NCBI GenBank assembly: GCA_016169945.1
Contig: JADLSH010000377.1
Span: 682,001 to 746,000, forward strand
Source: Trachythela sp. YZ-2020
Taxonomy: Eukaryota; Cnidaria; Anthozoa; Malacalcyonacea; Clavulariidae
Reading direction: 5' to 3'
Length of the DNA: 64,000 nt
The notes under the pieces: model-generated
Told to the model about the DNA's origin: nothing
The model's input: only the letters and a program-made list of their open reading frames with translations
The model's database searches: none
Made by a program: the position numbers and the translations under genes
Shown here: positions 21,844 through 31,837 of the stretch, in pieces
Layout of the letters: every line of letters begins with the position of its first letter
How positions within the stretch are numbered: the first letter of the stretch is position 1

Positions 21844-24156
21844 TCAGTTTGTCTTAGTCTTATCCATCTTCTGCCGTTTGCCTGATTCGTAGGTTAACGA
21901 CAGCGGCAGCATCTCGCTTTGGACGTGGTACAAATGCAGTGTTTCCGAGTCCAGCTCCTTAACTTTCCCTTCGTCACAGGAAAGTTCCATCGGATATAGC
22001 TGTTGGATAGCTCGCTCTAGGTTGCCTTTCACTGTCCGGATTTTCGCTCCTCGTACTACTCCGTCCCGCTCTTTAATTTGATCATATCGTCGATGATCCC
22101 TAACTTCCAACGATTCCGGTTTTTCTCTTCATCCCCGGTCCTCCAGTGTGAGATTTGTTGTCGATGACGTTCTTGCCTCTCTTTCTGAGTAGCGTCTTTT
22201 CCGCATAGTATGCCTTCCCAGGCAGTGTCGTTGGTGAGACCACACCAAGGGATTCGTAAAGTTTGGCCCGTTGAGAGTGAGCATCTACATTGCACATGGT
22301 AGTAGCTGGGTTTTCTTTAGTCGTAACCACACGTAGCACATCTTGTGGTTCGTACCATGTATGTATGTATGTAAAACTTTATTTAATGACGCTAGCCTTG
22401 TCAACAAAAGTTGGTTTCCACAAGGGGCGTACCTAACACAATAAAAACATATTTACAAAGAAATAATAGAATAACTACATAGCTATTTATAAGAGAGAGA
22501 TATATGTATAAAAAGAAGATTGAATTGGTGTGATCCGGCCGTATGCTAATATCTATACATGGTTGTTTCTTAATTCTATTTAACAATTCATTTGTTTTAC
22601 AATATTTTTGAAAGAGTAAATTGATTCGGCCTCCTTAGCTTCTTGCGAAAGATTATTCCAAAGTTTAGCACCACTGTACTTAAAACTTTTTTTCAGAAAT
22701 TCGCGTCTCGGTTTTGGAAGAGCCAAATCAGTGTGACAATTTCTGAGGTCATAATTAGTTTGCAAAAGATTCCTCCTGATCCATAATTCTTTCAAATTAG
22801 GTGCACTACAATCGTTCAGAATTTTATATAATAATGTTGCCTTGGTCATACTTCGTCTGGAGTCTAAATTTTCCCAGTCAAGTGCCCGAAGAATGTCTGC
22901 AGACCTAATTTCATAGCTAGCGCCAGCTATTATTCTAGCTGCCCGATTTTGAAATTTTTGTAACTTATCTTTCAATGTCTTGTTGCAAGTATCCCAAAGG
23001 GGAGAGCAGTAATCGAAATAGGGTTGTATCAAAGCGTTATAAATCGATTGCAACATGTTTTCAGGAACATAGGGCTTGATGCGTTTTAACGTTCCTATAC
23101 CTGCCCCAACTTTTTTGCAAATCGTTTCAATGTGTTCATCCCAACTTAGTGTTTCATCAAGTGTAACGCCCAGACAAGAGATTGAATATACTCTGGGAAT
23201 AGGTTTGCTATTTAGCATTACAGGAATATCATCATTTATCTTATGAAGATTATGCTTTGATCCAACGTACATAAATTTGGTTTTGGTTGAATGGTGCTGT
23301 AATTTGTTACTTATTAGCCACTGGCTAATTTTATTCAAATCGCTTTTCAAGTTGAAAATAAGTTCTGCAGAATCCTTTGCGGTTGAAAACATCTGCGTAT
23401 CATCAGCATATAAGCACGGGGTGGTGTTATCGAGACAATCTGGGAGATCGTTAATGTAAAGTAAAAACAATAATGGTCCTAAGATGGATCCCTGAGGGAC
23501 CCCACAGACCATGAGAGTCAAGTTAACTTTGTTTCTGTCGGTTGGTTTGTTCCCAACTGTTGTTTGGCGAACGTTGTTTCTTGGTCATTGGTTCCTGGTT
23601 CGGATGAACTTTATCCCTTTATTTCAAGCTCTGGCTCGTTTGAATGCCATTTATGGAGCACGAAGTTCGCATCTTCGCAAATTTCGATTGCTTTGGGTTT
23701 CTTCTCCCCCACTTCTCCGTTAGCTTCCGGGCTAGCTTCGAGAATGATTTCCGGTGGCCATTTTGCCTTGTTACTCAGCCATTCCGCGTCGCGTTGTCGT
23801 TGTTCGTTATTGACTACGTTTCCTCCAAGACTCCCCAAATCAGCAGGATTCAAGCAGTCGTTCAAATATGGTTGGGTGTTCGATTCTTTCGGTGAGGCGT
23901 CGTACAGGATACGTAACTTCGTGGTTTCCGCTGATTGCTTCAAGATTTCTTTGTGGGGAATATAGAACTCCTTCCCGGTAGTCTCTGTTGGCGCTCGCTC
24001 GATTATTCCTTGTTCGAGCTGATTCTGGACAATGTCGTCATATCTTTGGTAACTTCCGTTTCGTTCAAGTCGTTTCACCAGGTTGTTTAGTCTTAGTCGA
24101 CTTCCTGTTTCGTTTGTTGGTAGAACTGGATGGTTGGATTTCCAGGGAACTATTAC
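21844..24156 (-). pseudogene. BEL/Pao pol, rearranged and split by a LINE
   Basis: Read right to left, the pieces are as follows. RT start with SNHPVLPTNETGSRLRL, EQGIIERAP and LRILYDASPKES comes first (24146-23870). A segment NPADLGSLGG...AEWLSNKAKWPPE, which in intact BEL/Pao elements lies after RNase H, follows. RT sequence then returns with NFVLHKWHSNEPELE and, in another frame, FAKQQLGTN. The LINE (22345-23521) interrupts next. Beyond it come the RT C-terminus (VVTTKENPATT, LGVVSPTTLPGKA) and the integrase C-terminus (RWKLGIIDDMIKL, DGVVRGAKIRTVKGN, LYPMELSC). Catalytic RT and integrase cores are missing. It is a dead, internally deleted, partly out-of-order copy. Confidence 0.8.
22345..23521 (-). 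mobile_element. 5'-truncated LINE (CR1/L2-type) inside BEL/Pao
   Basis: A 313-codon open frame (23521-22580) starts within RT block B (VCGVPQGSILGPLLFLLYIND). It carries the catalytic box YADD in LYADDTQMF, and continues through the thumb blocks SPLWDTCN, LQKFQNRAARII, ALDWENLDSRRS, LPKPRREFLKKS to a normal stop. The ORF Met is not the native start: the copy is truncated in the RT. The 3' UTR ends in TACATACATACAT-type repeats (22357-22372). No intact duplication of target sequence was identified. It is younger than the BEL/Pao copy it splits. Confidence 0.85.
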
Positions 24157-24233
24157 AATCGTTGTCTTAGCCAATCATGATGTTGCTAGTTACCAGTTTT
24201 CTCTCGGCTTGAACTTGCGCATCCGCATAACTT
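24157..24233. repeat. 77-bp dispersed repeat, copy 2
   Basis: Matches 2704-2780 with one mismatch. Here it directly abuts the 5' end of the BEL/Pao pol fragment. Confidence 0.8.
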
Positions 24234-24239
24234 GAAAAA

Positions 24240-25189
24240 TATCCAGTCCAGTCCATACCTTGCCAGCTTTTTTTACTATAGTTTCTGAATTACTAAGTTT
24301 TGTTTTAAAACATTGTTCTTTCCGAGTTTTAATCAGCTTATTAAGGTTATTTTTTCATATTTTATAGGCCTTATCATAATATGTGGATCTCAGCCGTACA
24401 GATTGCCTTTTACAGTTGTCTTTCACCCAAGAAATACGAAATTTTCCCAAAATATTTTTGCTCGCGTTGACCTTGAATAACCTTCGCAGATTTGACCTTG
24501 ACCTGACCTTGACCTGATCTTGACCTGACCTTGACCATGACCTTAAATTATCTGTGCATTTATTCAGCATGAGAAAAGTTTCCCAGACCTGTTCTGAAGG
24601 AGAAGTAAGACTTCATGGTACATTCCCTTTTTCTAATACTCCAATTTTAACATTTGTAACTCGATATGCCGCAATTCAGTATATATATTGGCCTATCTGC
24701 AATAGTCTGAAAAGGATATCTCAAGAAAGATTGGAAGGAATCATTTGAAACTTCCACAAACACTTATCCTTATATTGCTTCATGTTCTGAACAAAAAAAA
24801 AAACCAACAAAATGTTTGACTATTGATTGACATGTCGTTGTTAGCCTCGGGCAAAATTATCCATTTATGGGGAAGAATAAATATATTTCCATTTCTCATA
24901 AAATATATTAGCATTTTTGTAGTTCAGAACAAAGAGCAGCTTTTGCTGAACATTTAATTTTAAGCTTATTTTTGGAAAATTTAGGACAATCGGTTCTAAA
25001 GTTATCTTTTGCACAATACGTTGCCGACTTTCTCAGTTGGTGGTCCGCGACATGGTAACCATGGCAACAACATGTCAATCGAAACATAGTTAGACTTAGT
25101 GATATTTTATCTTTCTGTTGGTACCAAAAAACTATAAATTAAATCAAAACTAAAACTTCTTAAATTTTGAGTGGAAGACCACCTTAAGG
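24240..25189. other. No gene seen; contains a TGACCTTGA array
   Basis: AT-rich sequence without recognisable coding motifs. It includes the tandem motif array at 24468-24546, described separately. Confidence 0.4.
24468..24546. repeat. TGACCTTGA array with 11-bp period
   Basis: TGACCTTGA occurs at 24468, 24493, 24504 and 24526. Variant TGATCTTGA is at 24515 and TGACCTTAA at 24538. From 24493 the spacing is 11 bp. TGACCTTGA is the complement of TCAAGGTCA, the extended half-site used by ERR and NR5A-type nuclear receptors, but a chance minisatellite is equally possible. Confidence 0.7.
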
Positions 25190-25335
25190 AAAGTCTCTAC
25201 GGTAAATAAAATGCTTAATATCATTTGTGAGCCATGGCTTGTATTCACTTTTAACAGGACGCCGTCTAATCGGCGCATGCAGCTTATCGGCAATACAGTT
25301 TGATCTCCGCTGCGAAGTTGCAACAACAAGATTAG
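25190..25335 (-). pseudogene. LINE ORF2 linker fragment
   Basis: The minus strand encodes SNCIADKLHAPIRRRPV and SEYKPWLTNDIKHFIYRRD, matching the segment between endonuclease and RT in CR1/L2-type LINEs (PW-x-T-x-x-IK-x-x-x-x-x-RD). About 50 residues remain. It faces the plus-strand LINE that starts at about 25364. Confidence 0.65.
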
Positions 25336-25363
25336 GGACATAAAAAATTGCTCAAACGGACAA

Positions 25364-26400
25364 AGTAACTTGGAAAACTGGCAAACCGTATCAGCAACAG
25401 GACGACGGCGCCAAGAAACCAATGAAAATGAAACAACAACTGTTAATCATGTAGAACTTAGCAATAGATACAGCGTCATCAATATTAATGAAGCGGGCGA
25501 AGATGAAAGTGAGCATCACCCAGAAAATATTGAAAGAAATGTAGAGACAGAACCCAGAAATGAGCAGCAAGCTACCACTAACACCAATGGCAACTCTACA
25601 GACAACACTATAGAGAGGCAACACAACATGTTTATCGTAATCAGATGCCGAAGGCAGAAATAATTATTATAGGTGATTCGATAATAATAATAATATAATA
25701 ATAATAATAATAATAATAATAGTGTATTTTATTACACGTTCAATAGCAGAATAGCTAAATTACAACGTGTTTACAAGCATTACAATTATTTACGTGCAAT
25801 AGCAGAATAGCCAAGGTACAACGTTTTTACAAACATTAGAAAATCATTTACATCAATTGACTTATGTGTATTTAAAACTATTTATATATACAATTAGATA
25901 TTTATATAAAAATTCTACTTATCTAATTTAATCAAACATATTGATCCCAAAAAGCTCACAAAGAAGAAAGTTCACAAATTTACATACCCAGGAAAAACTG
26001 CAGAAGATATTGGAAAGGAAATCAACTCAATTAATACTCAATGGGACGAACAACCTCCAACTGGAATCAGCGGAAGAATGCATGCGCGCAGAAAATTGAA
26101 AATCTTATAGTCAGGACCAAAGCCAAATTTCCAAACTCAAGCCTATTGGATTATCGGGAATCATGTTGAGACAAGATATCAAGACAGCACCAAAAGTTCA
26201 AGAAGTCAACGATCTCTGCTAAGCAAAATGCAAGTTTATCGACAACTCCTCTATAAACAGCACATGTTTAAATGGTAGTAGACTGCACCTAAACCCCAAA
26301 CGTTCAGCATTTTTAGCCACTCATTTTTTTAGATTTCTTAAAGGAGAACAACATTCGCGACCACAACGTAGACGTTCTGGAGAGGATTTTCAAATGTCAA
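25364..26400 (+). pseudogene. LINE ORF1 with SGNH-hydrolase domain, interrupted
   Basis: The frame begins ENWQTVSATGRRR, a low-complexity acidic N-terminus. After a frameshift near 25625 it reaches EIIIIGDSI (25653-25680), the GDS nucleophile block of SGNH/GDSL esterases found in ORF1 of many CR1/L2-type LINEs. An insertion occupies 25681-25925. The domain then resumes with IKHIDPKKLTKKKVHKF, PGKTAEDIGKEI, VRTKAKFPNSS, IDNSSINSTCLNGSRLHLN (the late block with the catalytic His) and FLATHF. Several stops and shifts make it dead. The esterase is thought to aid element mobility in an unknown way. Confidence 0.75.
25681..25925 (-). mobile_element. LINE 3' tail inserted in the LINE ORF1
   Basis: It begins with an ATAATAATA run (25680-25722) and continues with TTTTATTACACGTTC and two AGCAGAATAGC words. 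Simple-repeat tail and orientation fit the 3' end of a minus-strand LINE. Removing it brings the SGNH GDSI block next to the following IKHID block. Confidence 0.65.
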
Positions 26401-26519
26401 AAATAAACCAATTGGGGGATCTGCTGAAAATTATATACGCCAGGAACTCTCGAACAATAATGCGTTAACTTCATCAAGGTGCGATCCAGTGTCAGGTAAT
26501 TACGATCATTCGTTGTTGC

Positions 26520-26806
26520 ATGACATCGCTAAATCTAAGTGTTTTAAAAATAGCTAGTTTAAGTATTAATAGTCTGCTAAAACATGTGGACGAAATTCGA
26601 ATACTTCTTGCGAAGTACACTTTTGATATCCTAGCGATTAATGAACCTAAAATAGATAATGGATCTGATGATGAAATACATATACTAGGATATAATGTGA
26701 TTCGGAAAGACCGTAGCAGGTTTGGGGGCGATGTGGTTCTATATGTCCGTGATAACATACCATTCTCGGTAAGGAATTATCTAGCTCCCAATAAGGAAGG
26801 CCTGCT
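26520..26806 (+). pseudogene. LINE ORF2 start: AP endonuclease N-terminus
   Basis: ATG at 26520 opens a frame with LKIASLSINSLLKHVDEI (first block, catalytic Asn), FDILAINEPKID (block with catalytic Glu), YNVIRKDRSRFGGDVVLYV. This is the first about 95 residues of a LINE apurinic endonuclease. Homology stops near 26806, where an unrelated hairpin-rich sequence begins, so the element is truncated. It belongs with the ORF1 just upstream (120-bp gap), making one plus-strand LINE from 25364 to 26806. Confidence 0.8.
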
Positions 26807-26816
26807 CTGGGATCTT

Positions 26817-26945
26817 AACTCGCCTTAACTCGCCGCGAGATAATGCGAGTTAAGGCGAGTTTAGGCGATTTAAGAAAAAACACAACTTTTAGGTAATGCG
26901 TTTTAAGGCGTTTTAGGGCGATTTAAGAAAAACTACATGGTAATT
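26817..26945. repeat. Hairpin plus TTAAGGCG repeat
   Basis: A perfect 17-bp inverted repeat AACTCGCCTTAACTCGC (26817-26833) / GCGAGTTAAGGCGAGTT (26845-26861) with an 11-nt loop is followed by two diverged tandem units of about 45 bp containing TTAAGGCG and TTTAGGCGATTTAAG. It directly follows the truncated LINE endonuclease. Class unknown. Confidence 0.7.
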
Positions 26946-26959
26946 AAATATGCAAGTAT

Positions 26960-28734
26960 AGCACTTTAAGCAAAATACAGTAATAATACATAATTAATAG
27001 TGCATAGTACATGTATTTTGAAAGAGCAGACTCCCCCCCCCCACACATCCCCAGGGGGTCTGGTTAGACTGTCATATAAACAAGACCCAGTTGAAACTTA
27101 TTATTAATTTGCTTGTTATTTTGCCGTATTACTAATTTTAAGGTTATACCACCAAATTTCTGGAATTAATACAACGAAGAACATAAACCAGTATATAATA
27201 ACATGTATTTTTAAATTGAATTGCATACTAATACATATTACTAAGTGCAGTCCTGGAACCACAATCAAGGGTTGTGGCTGGAATGTAGGAACGAGAAGAT
27301 TTAATGCATCCCATGGGGTTGCTATCCTATATTTTGAGAATTTCCAAATGCATGAATGCCTTGTCAATATCTTAGAAATTCCAAGGGTACAGAATATATT
27401 AAAACTGTGATCATGCATGTTCCAATGTGGCAATACATATATAGTTATTCAAACGAATTTACTATTTACATATGTGTTAAACTTCCCAAATAAGCATGGA
27501 TTTACGTTGCAAATATAGTATTTCATTTCCATGTGTTTAATTAACTAAAACTCAACATTGATTAGTATTTATTTCAATTCCCCTCGATATATAAAGTGCA
27601 GTATTCAGTTATAAAAATTCACTAATGTTAAAACTTAGTTTATATAAAGTTTCCCAGAGTTGAATAATAAATTTCCTCTGTATAGCCTGAGAGAAGGCTC
27701 CCTCCTCCGCAGTGGCTAACATGAAGTATTTAACTGAATTCATGAAAATGCCCAAGATCGTACCAAAGAGTAGGCCTAAGGATATAAAGAGAGTTCACTC
27801 AGTGAAAATACAATATTTAAGGACGTCACACGGATTTGGAAAGCTGACGTCATTTATCACGCCATCAAAAGCAAATTAAATATTCCAAAAAATGTAATAT
27901 GCAGCACCAGTACCATCGCTGCGTTTTCAATGCAAAACTATAGGGAAAACGCAGTTCGAAATGCAAAAAGTGGCAGTTTTAAGGAAACGACGCTTTTGAT
28001 CTTCATATCTGGACCAAATTTTTCAAGAATAACAGTAAGAACGACCATACCGTTCTAAATGTTTGTTATTCTTGTGTTTGTACGTTCTATTTAGTATTTT
28101 ATGCACAAAAAAACCATGACAGAAAAGAAAGAAGTCAACTACCACACTTTACTTCATCAACAACTACCAGAACAAGATGATTTGCAATCAAGGAGACTGG
28201 GGGACAAGCTGTCCCAGGGGTATTACCACAGTGTGTATGTCCCTGCCAGAAACTCTTATTATAAAATACCCATTGATTGTCTAGGTTTATAAACAATCCA
28301 ATATCTTTTGGGCACTAAGCCAATTTTTGTAAAAAACTAAAAATATAATATTAGATGTATTTCAATTAATACCTTTAATAAGGGCTATTTCATAGTCTAC
28401 TATAGAAGCACACTTTTTCCAAAGGATAGTGAAAACCAGTCCATAAATAATCTTAATTACTATTTATACTGTAAAGGACTTCATAATTATATGACAACCA
28501 TAATTTATGACAATGGATGTTTTACATGAGTCTTAAAAAGTCAAACAATGTCCATTCATCTCTATATATCTTTTATTATGTTTCAACAAAACTGAACATT
28601 GATATTTAATATAAACAAAAACAAAATATATGACAAAAATATATAAAATATAAATAAAATATTAAATATAATGTAATATTGTAATATGAATAAATATAAA
28701 CTTTTTTTAATTTTATTCAAATATATCCTTCAAT
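26960..28734. other. No gene seen
   Basis: AT-rich intergenic DNA. ORFs at 27116-27433 and 28101-28292 have no recognisable domain, poor composition for coding and no splice context I trust. Confidence 0.4.
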
Positions 28735-28910
28735 GTAGTAATAATAATAATAATAATAATTTTATTTCAGTCTAAACGTATTTAGCTTATTTACAACTAA
28801 TTGAGGACACTATTTATAATATATATATCATCATTACATATTGGACAATTACTTTACATTAACTGACATAACTATACATTCTTTAAAATACATGCACAAC
28901 CAAAAAACAT
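28735..28910 (-). repeat. LINE 3' tail
   Basis: An AATAATAAT run (28738-28761) followed by TTTTATTTCAG and AT-rich sequence has the layout of a minus-strand LINE 3' end, as at 25681-25925. No coding part is present. Confidence 0.4.
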
Positions 28911-29228
28911 AAATGGACAGTCTGACAGCTAAAATTCTATGGTATAAAGTATGGTATGGTATATCATGAGCTGCAGAGTTTGCAGCAATTAGTATTATTG
29001 TCTATTGTACTCGATATGTAGTATATCTTATAAATATATAAAATTATATTAACTTTTGTTTGTCAATATTAAACTCAATTCTATATAAATGTAAACTGAA
29101 GCCATGCTTTATACATAGAAAACAGGTTTATAATCAAGTCAACAAATTTGACTTTATTAAAAACTGTTTTTATATATACATGCTACCTTCATTCAATCAC
29201 AAATTGCTCTCTAATTTGCCGTGGTTTT

Positions 29229-29475
29229 CCAGCCTCGTACCCAGGCGCAAAAGAGAGAAAAAAGGTTACAATTCCATGACACGCACGAAATAGGGTTAGG
29301 GTTAGGGATTGGGTCGGGATTGGGGTCAAGATCAAAGAGAAATATTCGTGATTGCGTGTCATGGAATTATAACCGAAAAAAAGCACTACTCCAGTGTTTT
29401 ATATAGATCAGTGGTTATGCTGAGCGAGCGCGCGGGGGTGCTTGGGGAGGACGCGACGGGAATTAGTTGCGCCTG
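29229..29475 (+). mobile_element. MITE-like repeat copy 1 (CCAGCCTCGTACCCAGGC family)
   Basis: Begins CCAGCCTCGTACCCAGGC, then AAAAGAGAGAAAAAA, and ends GAGCGAGCGCGCGGGGGTGC...GCCTGGCAG. A shorter copy in reverse orientation is at 31635-31757. The middle has a direct pair of CATGGAATT/AATTCCATG words in inverted orientation and a short GGGTTAGGGTTAGGG run (29293-29307). Non-coding. Confidence 0.65.
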
Positions 29476-30300
29476 GCAGAAAATGTCCGATATCTGATGA
29501 ATGTATGTCGATAAGTAAAGAATCGAATATATCCGCGTAAATCAACCCGTTTTTTATGCGTTTAAGCATTTTCCTCGTTTATTTACTCATTCTTTATCCA
29601 TCCATGGATGATATGCACCAATAACTATCATCTGAAGGTAATTTTTTTACTTTATATTTTAGGCGAGACTCTAGAAATACAACATGTCAACAAGCTATTG
29701 CTGCATGTCTTTGCTGCTTAATTTTCTCTGCCTACCGCCACGGCGCCACACAATTTATCTATGAAGTGGATATCTATTACTGTCGATTAATAAAGACTTA
29801 TCCTTATTTATATTTTACTCTGTATTGACGTATTTTAATACTCATAAAATGATAAAATGTAGTCTGTCCATTTGCTATATAGTATATAAACCTTGATTAT
29901 TAAATGAATGGTGCTTTTAATTGTTCAATTGTTTGTTTGTCGTTTATGACTTACTTTGCTAAAAAAAACTTTCTTTTAACAGAATCAGTAAATTCAGATG
30001 ATGAATTTAATGCATCGTTTCAAAAACTTGATGTTGAAGATGGTAAATTCATAAATTATTATCTATATTTCTATTTTCATATCATTATGCTTTATAATTT
30101 TTATTCTTCACTTGCAACCAATCCCCAAAGACAATTGAATTTGGGACCAACATTGCTGCCATTCTATAGAAGATTATGAGATTCTTTTGTTGAAACGGGG
30201 ACCAACATGGCCGATTGCAAGTCAAGAATACAATATATTACATGTCTATTTGACAGTTCAAAGATATTTTGTCATATGTATTTATTAATTATGTCAATCC
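29476..30300. other. No confirmed gene
   Basis: AT-rich DNA. One exon-like stretch (29982-30041) with acceptor, open frame and GTAAAT donor is noted under findings, without a recognised product. Confidence 0.35.
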
Positions 30301-30717
30301 TTCAACTGTGCCCCCATGCACATGTCAGTTCATTAAAGGTAATGTCTCTCTCCTCAGCCGACATAATTAAGTGACATAGCATACATTAATTCCATAGTTC
30401 CTCAATTTAGAAACTTGGTCATTTAGAAGTGCCAATAATGGTGTTATTACAACTGTGACTCCTGTAGTTGCCAGACCCGGAATCCAGTAGCAAACAGATT
30501 TACCTCTTCCTGTTGGAATAACGGTTAATGTATCTTTATTGTCATTGATACACTCAACCACTTCTCTTTGCATACCCCTGAAGGTGTCATGATGAAACAC
30601 ATTTTGAAGAATGTCCAAAAAAGGGTCTCCAGAAAGCTGAACACATGCTCCCTCACTTGTTGGCTCTTGTAATGTTATAACAGCACCAGACGGCGTAACC
30701 ATATTTGATCTATGATC
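30301..30717 (-). pseudogene. RecQ-like helicase, motifs 0-Ia exon (gene A)
   Basis: After a TTTATCTTCAG acceptor (exon start 30717, phase 0) the frame carries SGDPFLDILQNVFHHDTF, RGMQREVVECI (motif 0, Q motif), VIPTGRGKSVCYWIPGL (motif I; Walker A PTGRGKS) and VVITPLLALLNDQV (motif Ia). It hits a stop at 30367. A neighbouring frame continues with MSAEERDITFNEL, the expected RecQ motif Ib region, so a small indel near 30366 broke the gene. After that the homology ends, and motifs II-VI are absent here. RecQ helicases unwind DNA 3'-5' using ATP in the nucleus. It continues gene A exon 1 at 31331-31609. Confidence 0.8.
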
Positions 30718-31330
30718 CTGAAGATAAACACAAATATTAGTTACATATTATTAAGATCATATCCCTCTCACCAATGCCCACTAGTACTCAGACCGTCAAC
30801 ACATTTTGTCACAAGATCTGTAATATAAACAATCAATTGCAACCCGTATTCAATACAACTAATTCGAATTAAATATATTCCAGAATATACTGTGCACAAA
30901 AGCCTGTAAATATGTTGTAAAATAGGAAAATTATTTTATTAAAGCCAGACATTTATTGTTTAATATTTTGAACTGTATGAAGTGATTAACAAACCACACA
31001 GTTTCCCTCTTGCAGTCACTGGACATGTTACTAATAAACTGTTGCCTCTGGCTTATAAAATATAATTATCAAAACAATACAATACAATACAACATGAGCA
31101 AGTGTTTCGTCAAATACAGTATCCAGACACTGACAGTGTCTTTTCTGTCAGAAAACAGACTGTCTTGGAGTTTGGACTCGGTTACATTCTGGTGGATTAC
31201 ATTCTAAAATTTAGAATCAAAAATAGATATTTTATACGCATATTATTTATATAATATGTCTCAAATATTGAACTACTTCTTTTGAAAACAGAGATGAAAG
31301 CATCATCGTCCACACACAAAATGCACTAAC

Positions 31331-31609
31331 CTTTGTTTTACGATATTCAAAAATATTTTCAATACATTCGCGTGTTTCCTGCTCGTGCAATTCTTTGGCT
31401 AGTTGTATTGATTCGTGCCGCTCAGAACTTGAAAATTCACTCTTGTGTCTAACTCGATAATGATGATCAATGCCGCTTTCGTAAAAGAATTCTCTTGTAG
31501 CAATGCAACCTTCTCTAGGACACAAGATCTTTCCCAAAATAAATGCTTTGTGGACAGGTCTTTCAATTTCTTGCAACATTTCACAGATGTTCTCATTTAC
31601 ATTCGCCAT
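31331..31609 (-). CDS. RecQ-like gene A, exon 1 with C2H2-type finger
   Basis: Starts at MANVNENICEMLQ and ends at a donor AAG|GTTAGT (phase 0, matching the exon at 30717). It contains CPREGC followed after 13 residues by H and HYRVRH, a plausible single C2H2 zinc finger. A charged helix rich in Glu (AKELHEQETRECIENIF) follows. Joined to the next exon this gives a zinc finger-RecQ helicase N-terminus, a layout not typical of the BLM, WRN or RECQ1/4/5 families known to me. Downstream parts are broken, so the gene is probably a pseudogene. The finger is inferred from spacing. Confidence 0.65.
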
Positions 31610-31634
31610 GAATAGTCATGTCGGCCATGTTAAC

Positions 31635-31757
31635 ATCAATTCCTGCCAGGCTCGATTTTCTTCGCGCCCTCCCCAAGCACTCCCGCGCGCTCGCTCAACA
31701 ACTGATCTCTATTTATTTTTTCTCTCTTTTGAGCCTGGGTACGAGGCTGGTGGTTTT
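31635..31757 (-). mobile_element. MITE-like repeat copy 2 (CCAGCCTCGTACCCAGGC family)
   Basis: Reverse complement matches the ends of 29229-29475: CCAGCCTCGTACCCAGGC, AAAAGAGAGAAAAAA and GAGCGAGCGCGCGGGAGTGC...GCCTGGCAGG. It lacks the central 120 bp of copy 1. It sits just upstream of RecQ gene A exon 1. Confidence 0.7.
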
Positions 31758-31837
31758 CGTGGTTATTTCCTTTTATTCTGACTTGTTTTCTTGACTTGAA
31801 GCTTTTGTTGTACTGAATTTCCATACTTCTCATCTAT

